Part shown: one piece after another, positions 34,601 through 45,245 of the stretch
Layout of the letters: every line of letters begins with the position of its first letter
How positions within the stretch are numbered: position 1 is the first letter of the stretch
Origin: Tenrec ecaudatus
Lineage: Eukaryota; Chordata; Mammalia; Afrosoricida; Tenrecidae
Direction: 5' to 3'
DNA length: 64,000 nt
NCBI RefSeq assembly: GCF_050624435.1
Contig: NC_134530.1
Coordinates: 147,352,721 to 147,416,720, forward strand
The notes under the pieces: generated by a model
What the model saw: the letters and a program-made list of their open reading frames with translations, nothing else
Database searches by the model: none
Told to the model about the DNA's origin: nothing
Translations under genes and position numbers: made by a program

Positions 34601-37600
34601 AGAGCTTGTGGGGAATGGTTCTACCCAGCAGCCCCAAGGAGTATGTGTGTGTGGGGGGGGGGGGTAAATGGAGTCACAGTGGGTCTAGAAATCAGGCTTT
34701 CCCCTGGCTGATGCTGAAAGAAGGCCCAGTGATCTGATCTGACAGGGCCATCTCATCCTTGCAGGTACATCGGGGCACTGGGAGCCCGAGTGATCTGTGA
34801 CAATATCCCAGGTCTGGTGAGCCGACAGCGGCAGCTGTGCCAGCGTTACCCAGACATCATGCGCTCAGTGGGCGAGGGTGCCCGCGAATGGATCCGGGAG
34901 TGCCAGCACCAGTTCCGCCACCACCGATGGAACTGCTCCACGCTGGACCGCGATCACACAGTCTTTGGACGGGTCATGCTCAGAAGTAGGGGCTTCTTCC
35001 AGGCGCCCGGGATCCTGGCCTCTTTATGCTTGGGGGCTTGGGCTGGGGGCTGGGGAGGGCTGGCAGGATGCGTGCGCGCGCACACGGGCAACTTCATACC
35101 TAGGGAACCAACAGTGGGCTAGAGGCCACAAAACAGCTGAGAGAGGCATGTGGGCAGGGCGAGTGGCACACAGGCAAGGCTGGCTCTAGCGCCTGTCTGC
35201 CTCCCTCCCCTGCCTCTGCATACCATGAGGCTGCGCACTAGGAATGCATGTTCCTCCCTGACCCCACCATCACCACCCTCACCCCAACACTCCAGTAATG
35301 GGAACAAGGGATAAACAGAAAGGTGATATGTAAATATTTGGAGCATCAATGGCCTGGCCCCAGCTCAGCAGACAGTAAGCTAAGGGAAGAGGGATAGCTG
35401 GGCATCCGGGCCAGGATTCATCAGTTCCAGGAGCAGGAGGGCTGACCTGGGCTGGGGCCCTGCACTGGGAACTGTCCAGCAGAGAGTGGGTCTGAAAAGG
35501 CCTGAAATGCGGCCTGTGGGGGTTTGGCTGAGCCAGAGTTGGCCCTGGGACACAGGGGGTGGGGGTGAGGGGTGGAATGGACCCAGGAGTTTGGTAAGGA
35601 AGAAGCTGACGGGTCAGCCTGAGAGGTCAGACGTAACAGAAGTAGAGCGGACCAGCGAGGGCGGAGGGGGAGAGGCCTGGTCCCCTTAGTGCTGGGAGGC
35701 ACTGTAAGTAAAGAGGTGGCTCAAGGGGGAGATAGGAGGTTGTGTGGGCTGAAGAAGGGGCCACGCACAGGCCTCTTCCTGAAGCGCAGCTGTCTCTCCC
35801 TGTTCATCCAGGCAGCCGGGAGGCAGCATTTGTGTACGCCATCTCATCAGCTGGGGTGGTCCACGCCATCACCCGGGCCTGCAGCCAGGGAGAACTGAGT
35901 GTGTGCAGCTGTGACCCCTACACCCGTGGCCGGCACCGTGACCAACGTGGGGACTTTGACTGGGGTGGCTGCAGTGACAACATCCACTATGGTGTCCGCT
36001 TTGCGAAGGCCTTTGTGGATGCCAAGGAGAAGAGGCTTAAGGATGCCCGGGCCCTGATGAACTTACATAACAACCGCTGTGGCCGCACGGTCAGTACTCA
36101 CGTCGGTGTGCACACACTCACGTTTTACCAGGGGTCTGGGTGTGTGGCCGTGAATTCAATGCGGATGGATGGCGGAAGAGCTGGGAGCATCTGGAACGCT
36201 TCCAAAAGCCCCAGTGTGGGCTGGACAGGGTATGAAACACAAGGTGGCTTGGGCGGGCAGAGGTTCAACAGGTGCAGCGCCTGCATAGACACGCAGGAGG
36301 AGGTGCTAAGGAAAAGAGCTCTCCGCCAAGACTGAGGAGGGCCCCAGTTTCTTCTAGTCAGTTCACTGGCACTGGAGAAGCACCGAGAGGCCTGGTGCTA
36401 AGCTGGAATGGGCACACTACACAGCAAGCATGGTGCCCGCTGTTCTCCGAGGATGGGTCGCAAACACAGGGAGAGACCTTGAGCAGCATCCTGTGGCCTT
36501 GACGTTCAGACAGGATGCTGAAAAAGGGAAAGCAGGGCTGTCCAGGCAGGTTTCTGGAGGAAGAGGTTCTGGAACATGAGCAGAGCTGGTGGGGTCTGAC
36601 AGGCCAGGGACCAAGCACCTGCGGTCAGCCAGAGCCATGTCAGGCCGACTTCAGAGCAGCCGGGCAGTCGCCTTCACGCTGACTGGCTGCCTCTCCATGT
36701 CCCCCCACCCGCAGGCTGTGCGCAGGTTCCTGAAGCTGGAGTGTAAGTGTCACGGGGTCAGTGGCTCCTGTACACTGCGAACCTGCTGGCGCGCCCTCTC
36801 AGACTTCCGCCGCACCGGGGATTACCTGCGGCGGCGCTATGATGGGGCAGTGCAGGTGACGGCCACCCAGGATGGTGCCAACTTCACAGCAGCCCGCCAG
36901 GGCTACCAGCGTGCCACCCGCACTGACCTTGTCTACTTTGACAACTCCCCTGACTACTGTGTCTTGGACAAGACTGCAGGTGAGTCAGGAGAGCATGCAG
37001 GGACAGGGAGCCCAGCCCTTCGTGCAGCCCCCATGGCTCTTCGTGGTCTATTCAGTCAGGCGTTGGGAGAGGGGATGGAATGAGAAGAAACAGGTCCTGA
37101 TGTGGCAATCTGTCTCTCAGTCTGCCGGGCCCAGTGCTGCCTGAGCAGCAAGGAGCAGTCATTCAGCTCCTTGAGGCAGTACAGTGGCAATCCTTTCTGT
37201 CCCCAACACCACCTGGAATATAGCAGTCATTATTCAGTGAGTGTCGTCCTAAGCAGCCGGCTCTTTACAATGGAGCTTTAAAAGTGAGAGGTAGGTAACA
37301 GGTAGACCAATAGAAGGGGAGGAAATCCCTAGAGCCTGGGAAATCAACACAAGTTTATTTGGCAATGTGGAATTAACGTTGCTCCTTCAAGTGGGGGTTA
37401 TGTGGCTAGCAGTGTGGTCTGTGGGGAAGTACATGATCTATTCCAGGAGGAGAAAGCCACTCAGTGGGACTGGATGAGGGTGAGGTAAGGGTGATTTGAG
37501 CGAGAGAGATGGGTTGGGACAGACCGGCAACAACCTCAGAAAGGCCCTGCCTACTGACTTGCCACAAGAGTCTGAAATGGGACTTGGGAAAGCAAAGGAG

Positions 37601-40584
37601 AAGGGATCCTCCTATCCAAGGCCAACCAATGGAAGAGTAGAGCCAATGGTCCCTTTCCCTCTCTGCATATTGATGGGGGCATTCCTGGGGATGCTGGAAG
37701 GTGACCTGGTATTCTCCTGAAGGTTCAGGCATCCCCTCCTGACCCAGAGTTCGGGTTCAGACATGCTAAACTAGAAATGCTTTCCCTGGTTCCTGTCTTT
37801 GGGCTCAGACTCAGCAGCTGGGTTGGGTGAGGGGAATCTAGACGCCCCAGCTGCCTGCTGTACTTTTTTCCCCCCATCCCTGTCATTCCTGGAGAGGAAA
37901 ACTGCTTGGAGCAAAACTGGGCTCAGAAATAGGTTGGGGCTCCACCCAGTAACAAAGTCGTTTGTGTACTTTGCAGGGTGTGAGGAGTATAAAGTTTGGG
38001 GGGTGGCGGGGACTTTCAGAATCTACTAGTAATTTCCTGCCAAGTGGTGTAATTCCCTAACACCTGAGGTGCTAGCTGGTGCGAAAGCCCAGACCAAATG
38101 CATTGCCCTTGCCTGGATCCCGATGCAGTGACCCTACAGAACAAGAGTTGAACTGCTCCTAGCCGACTGCCTCATCTTTCTTCCATGTAGCGGTTGCAGG
38201 GTTTGAACTGCCAACCTTTCTGTCAACCGCCGAGTGCTTGTCCCACATTTAGCCTATGAGGCTAAAACACTCCAGAGAAGGAACTTTGGACTTAGAAGGG
38301 AAGAAGCATCGTGTTTGAGTTTTTCTCACAAATCCAAAGGAGAGCCTGAAACTCAAAGGGGGCAAATATCCTCAGGAGGAAGTGTGGAGCCAGAAATTCC
38401 CTCCACCACGACACTGTCCAGTTGAACCGTCTGCGATGATAAAAATGTGATCTATGCTATAACCACTAGTCGTATGTGAGTATTGATTACTTGAAATCTG
38501 GCTAGCGTAAGTAAAGAACTAGATTTTACTTTACAATTCCCTTTATCTGACTCTCATATGCTACTGGCTGCCCTGCTGGACAGTACAACTCCAGCGTGTC
38601 GGAGGGGTACATAGGACGTAAGCCCCGACCCTTGGAGTTATGGGAATGACACATGTAACAAGCCTCGCCATCCACCAAAGAATCCTGGTGGCCCAGTGGT
38701 TGTTTGACCACTACCCTAAAGGCTGCTGGCTCCCACACTCCCAGCAGTGCTGCAGAGCGCGAGCCCTGGCAGTCTGCTTCTCTAATGGCCACAACCCGGA
38801 GGGCAGCAGAAATGGACTTGAGGGCAAGTAACAATAGTCAGCCCACACACTATTCCTCTATCATTAAAAAATTTGTATATCTCTAATATATATATCTGTT
38901 CTAATATACTAATATGTGCATTATAAAACACTCATAGTAAGTAATGAAGGTGATGAGACAATGAAGATGGAATTTCTAACATTTTCTTCCCATATCCCAG
39001 CAGTAGAGACTGCTGTTGAAATCAGTTCATTTATTCCCCTTCTTAAAACTCCTAGGCTAGTTATGCCACCCTTTCAAAATTCTGGGATCTAGGATCTGAG
39101 CAGCAACTCTTCTCATTGAACCCAGGCATAATGAGGTCCTGAGCTCTCTCTGGAAGAGGAGCAACTGCATCCCTACCCCTCAAGAGTCCCCAATATGAGG
39201 GCAAGAGCGCCAGGGAGCCCCTTTCCTTCCTTAGGGATATGCTGCCAGAAAGTCAGGCATGCTCATCTGTTCCCCTTAGTGTGTAACAGGCTACAGGGTG
39301 ATGTGGCTCTCACAGTGTGGAGTTAGGAGCCATTGTGCCCATCTTTAGATGAAAAACTAAGGCCCAGAAGATTAGTTAACTTGGCCAATCACACAGCTAA
39401 TAAGTGGTTGAACTAGGATTTGAACCCTGACACTCTGTCATCTGGGCCAATGCTTTGAATGACTGCAAGCTTCTCTGTTTAGTTCAACTTAACAAAATGT
39501 AAACTATGTCAGAAACACACCCGGGAGCAGAAGGAGAGTGTGGCAAGACTTCTTGGAAGAGAGAAATTATAGGTTAGGGTGTTTTGTTTTTAACTTTCTA
39601 TTACGGAAGCATACAAAAGTAGAGAAACCTCACTTTAACAACGATGAACGTTTCAAGCCAGGCTACGTGTCACTTTGAACTGCCTCAGTCATGATCGATG
39701 AAGCAAAATCGGAAGTGGCCCACATTTAAAAAGGATTTTCAAATGAAGTGGAACAACAACAAGAATGCGGGGAAAGTATGAGTTTGAAGTCCTGGGATGG
39801 GAGACTCAGAAGAGGTGAAGAGAAGCCCATTCCGAAGAAGCCTAAAGCAGGAAGTGGATTGTTGCCGGGACTGTGGAGAGCGCCAGCAGCCGCCGTCTTT
39901 GAGTGGGGCACCGCTGTTTCACATTTCATTGCTATGCCCTGGTTTTCTAATGAGATGGACTGAAAGCAGTCACTTGTTCATGTCTGGTTGCCATTACTCT
40001 GGTCTCCCACCTTTGACAAAATTGGGTGACTTCTGGCTTCACTTCTTTGGCTACGAATGCACCAGGGAGAACCAGTTCACAGCCATGGTTTCCAGACACT
40101 GAAGAGGCCCTGGAGCTGTGTCTTGGCAGAGAGGCAAGAGCTGGTGGAGTCAGTGGCCTTGGGGGAGGCTAGGTAGTGGCAGGAAGAGACAAGCCTGGTG
40201 CCGAGGGCAGGGAGGATCCGGTCACCTTGGCTCGAGGGCAGGCTTTCCGGAAAAGGGATTCTTGACGGCCTTCTCCTGAAGCTGTGTGTTAGAAAGTCCA
40301 GGGACACTGATGTAGGAGGTAACTCGGTCTCATGCCCTCTCTATCCCAACCCAGGTTCCCTAGGCACTGCGGGCCGTGTCTGCAGCAAGTCATCAAAAGG
40401 GACAGACGGCTGTGAAATCATGTGCTGTGGCCGAGGCTATGACACAACGCGAGTCACCCGGGTCACCCAGTGTGAGTGCAAATTCCACTGGTGCTGTGCT
40501 GTGCGCTGCAAGGAGTGCAGGCACACGGTGGACATCCACACATGCAAGGCCCCCAAGAAGGCAGAGTGGCTGGACCAGACCTGA
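28473..40584 (+). CDS. WNT2B: WNT2B, secreted Wnt ligand (five coding exons)
   Basis: Secreted, lipid-modified glycoprotein that binds Frizzled and LRP5/6 receptors and activates beta-catenin signalling. The coding parts join(28473-28642, 34765-34985, 35812-36089, 36715-36979, 40355-40584) give 387 codons plus a TGA stop. All introns are GT-AG and phases match (2, 1, 0, 1). Residues 35-48 form a leucine-rich signal-anchor or signal-peptide core. The mature Wnt fold starts near [17 protein letters not shown] (54-70). N-glycosylation sequons are at Asn113 and Asn279. The palmitoleoylated serine is Ser241 in CHGVSGSC. The C-terminal finger is [14 protein letters not shown] (353-366). From memory, human WNT2B (391-residue isoform) is nearly identical beyond residue 55; the N-terminal Pro/Ala stretch is four residues shorter here. 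The ATG was chosen because it begins the conserved MLRPG leader. There is no sign of decay. Confidence 0.97.
30900..31098 (+). repeat. AfroSINE-like SINE (WNT2B intron 1)
   Basis: Head 'cactgccgtccagtgatgcc', middle 'gtttcaaactgctgacctt'. The tail is degraded ('aacccatctgctgctggc'). Confidence 0.75.
31120..31222 (-). repeat. MIR fragment (WNT2B intron 1)
   Basis: 'cccatttcacaaatgaagg' through 'cctgaggtcacgggatcat' fits the antisense MIR core. Confidence 0.5.
31540..31650 (+). repeat. AfroSINE-like SINE, 5' half
   Basis: 'cactgccatcgagtccattc' to 'acgggagtagaaagtccc'. The 3' half is missing. Confidence 0.75.
31950..32132 (-). repeat. AfroSINE-like SINE, antisense
   Basis: Antisense blocks 'agcagtttgaatccaccagc' and 'gcagggttgctttgagtccg' are clear. 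Confidence 0.7.
33965..34085 (-). mobile_element. RTE/BovB-like LINE fragment (intron 1)
   Basis: 'cggcctggtcctgtgcc' and the preceding 'gattcggttccaactgataa' match the RTE stretch seen at 11176-11300 and 47911-48000. Confidence 0.45.
34765..34985 (+). CDS. WNT2B: WNT2B coding exon 2
   Basis: 221 bases, acceptor 'ccttgcag', donor A|gtaggg. Encodes residues 57-131, including CDNIPGL, the conserved QCQ-like cysteine region and the N113-C-S sequon. Confidence 0.96.
35812..36089 (+). CDS. WNT2B: WNT2B coding exon 3
   Basis: 278 bases, acceptor 'tcatccag', donor ACG|gtcagt. Encodes residues 131-223, with the [15 protein letters not shown] block, the [10 protein letters not shown] loop and WGGCSDN. 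The open frame runs on into intron 3 for 246 bases; the splice is fixed by the donor and by homology. Confidence 0.96.
36715..36979 (+). CDS. WNT2B: WNT2B coding exon 4
   Basis: 265 bases, acceptor 'cacccgcag', donor CAG|gtgagt. Encodes residues 224-312: the lipid-thumb motif [10 protein letters not shown] (Ser241), the linker with [12 protein letters not shown], and the N279-F-T sequon. Confidence 0.96.
38085..38247 (+). repeat. AfroSINE-like SINE (WNT2B intron 4)
   Basis: Diverged. 'cagtgaccctacagaacaag' and 'gggtttgaactgccaacctt' identify it. Confidence 0.6.
38678..38826 (-). repeat. AfroSINE-like SINE, antisense (intron 4)
   Basis: Begins 'agaatcctggtggcccagtg'. The distal half is diverged. 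Confidence 0.6.
39330..39460 (-). repeat. MIR (WNT2B intron 4)
   Basis: 'taagtggttgaactaggatt' and 'tttgaaccctgacactctg' with 'acacagctaa' give the antisense MIR core clearly. Confidence 0.75.
39585..39690 (-). mobile_element. Ancient L1M 3'-UTR fragment (intron 4)
   Basis: 'catacaaaagtagagaaacc' resembles the conserved old-L1 3'-UTR block. Confidence 0.4.
40355..40584 (+). CDS. WNT2B: WNT2B coding exon 5 and stop
   Basis: 230 bases, acceptor 'caacccag'. Encodes residues 312-387, the cysteine-rich C-terminal domain with the Frizzled-binding finger, ending KKAEWLDQT and a TGA at 40582. Confidence 0.96.
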
Positions 40585-43080
40585 GCACTCGGACCCCTCC
40601 CCAGTCCCTCCACTCCAAACCAAACCTCCTGACGCCATCCAAAGCACCAGATCCCTGCATGCTCACCGTCCTCCCCCCTCAGCCCCGGGCTGCCACAGCT
40701 TCTACTGAAGGACTTGGGTGGGGGGAATCTAGAGGAACTCTGGGGGCCTGGCTGACTCCTTAACCCTGGGAATGGGTTGACAGGATGTCAGGTATCTCTG
40801 GAGGTTAGAAGGGAGAGGACAAAGTTGGGGTCTTCAGAGTGATAAGCTTTCCCAAAAGCACCTGTTTGAGGCTTAGTCCTCCTTGTCCTTGCCTGGCTTC
40901 CTGACACCTTGTGTGTGAGAGGGGAAGTAGCGAGGGGCTTTGTGTTCCTACCTGGCTGAGGGTAGGTGGGACAGAGGTGAAGCCATATGTACTTTCCCTG
41001 GAATCAGTTCTCGTAGAATGCCTCTTACCGTGAAAGGACCTCTTAGGCTGCGACGCTTGGCCTTTAGCAAGAGCTTGGGGCTGCTAGACAGCACGGGCCA
41101 CCATGGACAAGTTGCATTCACATGCCCATGTTTATGAACCGTTGTGTTTTATAGGGGAAATAATTATATAACTGCACAAAAACACATTCTTTTCCAATCC
41201 TTTCCAACCTGTATCGGAGAGCACTGCCCCGTTTGCTCACTCGCTGCCTGTTCCAACACGAGGCAGCGTGCTGTGGTTCTCCAGCTGACCAGTCAGGAGA
41301 ATGCCCTGGGAGGGAGGAATTTGGTAAGCTCTGGGATCTTTAGTTCTTTACTGTCCATGGGTGAGTCTGGTGACCGGCCCGGTTTGGCAAAACACTGTGG
41401 GAAAACTCTGAGGCTCTTGGAGGGTGGGAGGGGGTTCACAGGCCCACTGGAGGCACTTGTGTGCCTAGGGAGGCAAGGGGCTGGGTGGCAGGGAGTCTTT
41501 GGGAGAGGAGGCTGTGGCGCTCTAGAGGAGGAGAGCCAGGGCGTGGGGTCAAAGTGGTGAACAGCTTAGGAGGCAGCCTTTCCCTGTTTATTCAACAAAT
41601 CTTTATTTAACAACTCTCCAAGTTTTTTAATGTCCACTCCACTCTGGACTCAAGTAGTGGTGGGGTTCCTTCTACCCACTGCGTATCTGGGCTTGCAGTG
41701 GTGGAGGTGGCTGGCTTAGTAAGCCAGAGGCTAGAACATAGAATCCCCCAAACCTGTATCTCTCTATCTTTGTGTGTCTTCGGCAGTGCTTAGTCTCTTA
41801 CCTGCTGTCTTAAAAAGGAGCAGAGTGGTGCAAAGCTTTGTACTTATGACAGACCTGGTGGTGCCATTTCATGTTTTTTTTAATATTTTAAGCAAGCTGT
41901 CCAAATTCTGAGCCTTAGTTTTCTCATGTGTTAAATGAGAGAAAGGGCTTATCAATGCATTGAGTTTCAGTTAGGCCCAAACTCCAGTCCTAGGATCCTT
42001 CCACCTAAACCCCTAAGGCCTGGTGCAGCCTGATCTTGCCAGGCACGGTCAGCTCAGGGCGATAAGGCACTGAAGGCTGTCTGTAGATGGAGTTCTGCAT
42101 ATAGGCCCCACTTTCCTTTCCCTTTCCCCAGGGGTCCTCACATGTCTGTGGAGCAGCTTCACTCTGCACAGGCGGCTGGAGGATGGGGAGCTCCAGCTCT
42201 GAGCCACGGGGGCAGATTTATTTGGATGATAGGACTAATATTTGTGTAACCTGCTGAGACCTGTGTGGGAGAGTTTAAGGTGGTTTTTCTTTTGGTGAGG
42301 GGGGTTTGCTCTGATTTCACATCCATTAACACAAAATATGAGCTAGTCAGGGCTCTTGTGGGCTGTGGTGAGGGGATTCCTGTGGAGAACGGGGACTGAG
42401 TGAGTCAGGCTGGGGGAATGTCTCCCCTGCATAGTAGTGGAGTCTACTGGATAACTGATGAGCCCTTGGTAGTGTTGGGGAGGGGAGCTTGGGACGGAAA
42501 GAGAAGAGCTGCTCACATCTTGAGCTGGGATTAAGTGGAGCAGAGATTTAGGGTGGTGGGGCTCTGAGGCGCTCACTCCATCTGCACTCAAAATAGGCTT
42601 GAAAGAGGTGTTACCTTGTATACCAAGCCACTGGGAAGAGCCTCCGATGCCCGCCAGCTCCTGCTCCTATAAAACTACACAGCTCATTGAAGACACAGGC
42701 TTTCCACAGGAAGTCAGCCTGATTCGACCTGTGTTCTGTGATCGCTTCTGGGCTGTGTGGATCTCACCCCGTGGAAGGCAGTGGGCCTCTTCTGCGCCTT
42801 ACACTGCTCGGCTTTTCCTTGGGCTCCCGTGCTTGCTCACAAAGACCCAAGTGTGTCCTTTAAACTGCTAAGAGAAGAGCAAGCTGTCCAGAGGGTGGGG
42901 AGCTTCCTCAGAGAGGTGGATACAGGAGAAAGGCGGTCCATCTGAGCCCACTGCAGAGGCTCTGTGGCCCCGAGAAGGAGCCATGGCCAAGCCAGTCATT
43001 TATCTTCCCAGTCCTTCACTTGCCTCTGCATTCCGATTGGCTTTAGACAACTGGCGTCCACTCTGCAATATACAAACAGA
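40585..43080 (+). other. WNT2B 3' UTR and flank
   Basis: About 2.5 kb of repeat-poor DNA directly after the stop. This fits a long 3' UTR, which WNT2B has in other mammals. I found no canonical + strand AATAAA between 40585 and 43150, so the transcript end is not fixed. A variant signal AATATA lies near 43066. Confidence 0.5.
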
Positions 43081-43086
43081 AACGAA

Positions 43087-43122
43087 TTTATTTAGAACAA
43101 GCAACAAAACGAGAACTTTATT
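43087..43122 (-). terminator. Paired - strand polyadenylation signals
   Basis: Two AATAAA hexamers lie on the - strand 30 bases apart, at 43122-43117 and 43092-43087. They face the end of WNT2B. In human, ST7L is transcribed towards WNT2B and overlaps its 3' end, so these are candidate ends of an ST7L transcript. The assignment rests on synteny only. Confidence 0.35.
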
Positions 43123-44719
43123 TGGTGCAGTCTGGGCTCTATTTAGTTCTGCTGCTACTTCTGTACGTGCCTGCTAATCTCTCCCGTTCCATAGACCCTC
43201 TACGCAATGGAGGCCTGCCCTCAGAGCCAATGCCTGTCAGCCTCTCTCCTCTCCTCCCTCTGCTCGCTGTTCATCGTGTGTTCGCACACTATTTAGGTAT
43301 CATGTCCTACAGAACGTGGAGCTTAGAATCTTCTAGAGAAGGCACATAACTGAGGTGCCACAGCTTCACAGACTTCAGCTGGACAGTTCTTTAGTCAAAG
43401 TAAGGATGCCAGCTGGCTCCCAAATAGCAGCATTCATCCATGTGTGTGCTTAATGTGATGCTGGAAAAATGAAGTGGGGCCTTCCGATGAAGGAAGAGAA
43501 GCACACTTTGCTGCCCCAGTCTTGCAGAACTGACTGCTTAGTGCTCACTGCTGTGTTTCCATCTCCCCTGCTTCCCTCCCTCAGCAAGAGCACTACAAAG
43601 GGAGGCCCTTGCCAAATTCCCAGGACCATTCAAGGTATGAGTTTCTTTGTGGCTTAATGGAAGACAGATCGGCAGGCTTTCTCTCATCATCCTTCCTGAG
43701 GTTCTTATTTAAATGCCCTCAGTGGTCACAGAGCAGAAGCACATTTTAGCTGGGGAAAAGGGAGGGTGCCTGGGAGAGAGAGTTTCCCATCCCAGGGAGG
43801 CCAGGAGACCCAGCAGCCCAGCCAAATGACAGCACCAGAGAACAATGTGATGCATTCCTGGGCAGGTCGGTGGGACCCTGGGCGCCTGGGCCTTGTGGAG
43901 AGAGGTGCCAGACACAGAGCTCTCCGTAAGCAATCCTGCAGAGCCGCCCCCTGGGTGCAGAAATGAAATACGGGAGAGCTTCACATTACACCGAGACCTG
44001 GAGCTCACACCTGGTTATTGATGGCCTTGGCGGAGGCCTCTGCTCGCACCCTCCACGTGAGAACTGCCTGCTGCTTTTGAGGCTGGGGTGGGTGGGCATC
44101 TTTGAAGCAATGTGGGAAAACAAAGAGATGCTTCCTTTCCATGTGCGCCTGCATGCCTCCTTGCGATACATATAGGGTGCACACTTATGGACACATGGCC
44201 TCTCGCTGGAAACAACCATTTTAAAAAGCAGCTAGATTTCACTAACATTTGCCTTAGAAAAATCATACAAAACTGGCCCCCAAACCAAGGAACGTTATGT
44301 CATCAACATTAGGGAATGGAGAAGGCAGAGATGAAAGGAGGGCATGGAGAGAAGAGGATAGAAGGGACTTGCCCCCCCTCCAGAGTGGCTGAGAAGCCTG
44401 TACTCTGGGAGACAGGGAGGGATGTGATGGGGGCACAGGTAGAACGACCAAAGCTGCTGCTCTACAAGGCCGGACTGTGATTCCCACCACTTCCTCGGTT
44501 AGCGCTGAAGGAGCACAAGCACGGGTGTGACGGGGGCGAACGGGTTGTCACAGATGCCACACCAGACGGAGCTTGTTCCGGGACCTGCTACTCTCTCTGG
44601 GTGGGGGGCAGGCTGCAGGCACTAGCCAGTGGGGTCAGAGGTACAGAAGAGAGAATTCAGAAGCTCACTCTCCCACTCCCCATTCTGGGCTGAAATTCTC
44701 TCATCATAGGGTCTTATCT

Positions 44720-44770
44720 AGCTACAGGGTTGCTAAGAGTCGGCATTGACTCGATGGCAGCGAGATCCTC
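44720..44770 (-). repeat. AfroSINE fragment, antisense
   Basis: Only the head remains: 'ctacagggttgctaagagtc' to 'attgactcgatggcagcgag'. Confidence 0.6.
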
Positions 44771-45059
44771 ATTTACTTAAGATGCACTGGCCATTATGAA
44801 TGCAAGAAAGGCAAACCACCTTCCCCTTTAGTACTTCTGAACTAGCTCGGCTTAAAAAAAATCAGATCTGCTCACTTCCACTTCTGTCTATGGATGGGCC
44901 AACTGGACAAAGGCATTCCTTGCCTTGACCAACGTTGCTGAAATCTAGTAACTTTGCGACCCCACTCCCCTGTAAGTGGGTCTGACCAAACAGACAGGCT
45001 AGGGTAAGGAAGACAGTTATTCTACATCATGACAACTTGTGAGGTGGGGCTTCCTGAAG

Positions 45060-45245
45060 AGTAACAATGATGCTTATAACAAGCACTTTGGTTTACAAAC
45101 TGCCTGAAGGTTATTATGCTTCCTACTGCCCAGTGAGGGAGGGATTCTTCTCCTTTGACAGACACTATTCAGAGAGGTACAGTGATTTGTCTGGGATCTT
45201 GTGCTGACCCAGGCCTTCTGACTTCCAATCCTGTGTCCTCTTCAA
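45060..45245 (-). repeat. MIR-like fragment
   Basis: 'gtacagtgatttgtctggga' and 'ccttctgacttccaatcctg' follow the antisense MIR order, diverged. Confidence 0.45.

Larger units (their letters stand above)
28643..34764 (+). other. WNT2B intron 1
   Basis: 6.1 kb. The first 2 kb are GC-rich and repeat-free, with a G-run at 30500-30520. The middle holds SINE, MIR and RTE fragments (separate entries), and a G-run lies near 34655. No additional exon is supported. Confidence 0.7.

Noticed and set aside
35742-36335. Extension of WNT2B exon 3 into a 197-codon frame as an alternative isoform
   Set aside because: The frame happens to stay open past the consensus donor at 36090. The normal splice fits the conserved protein exactly.
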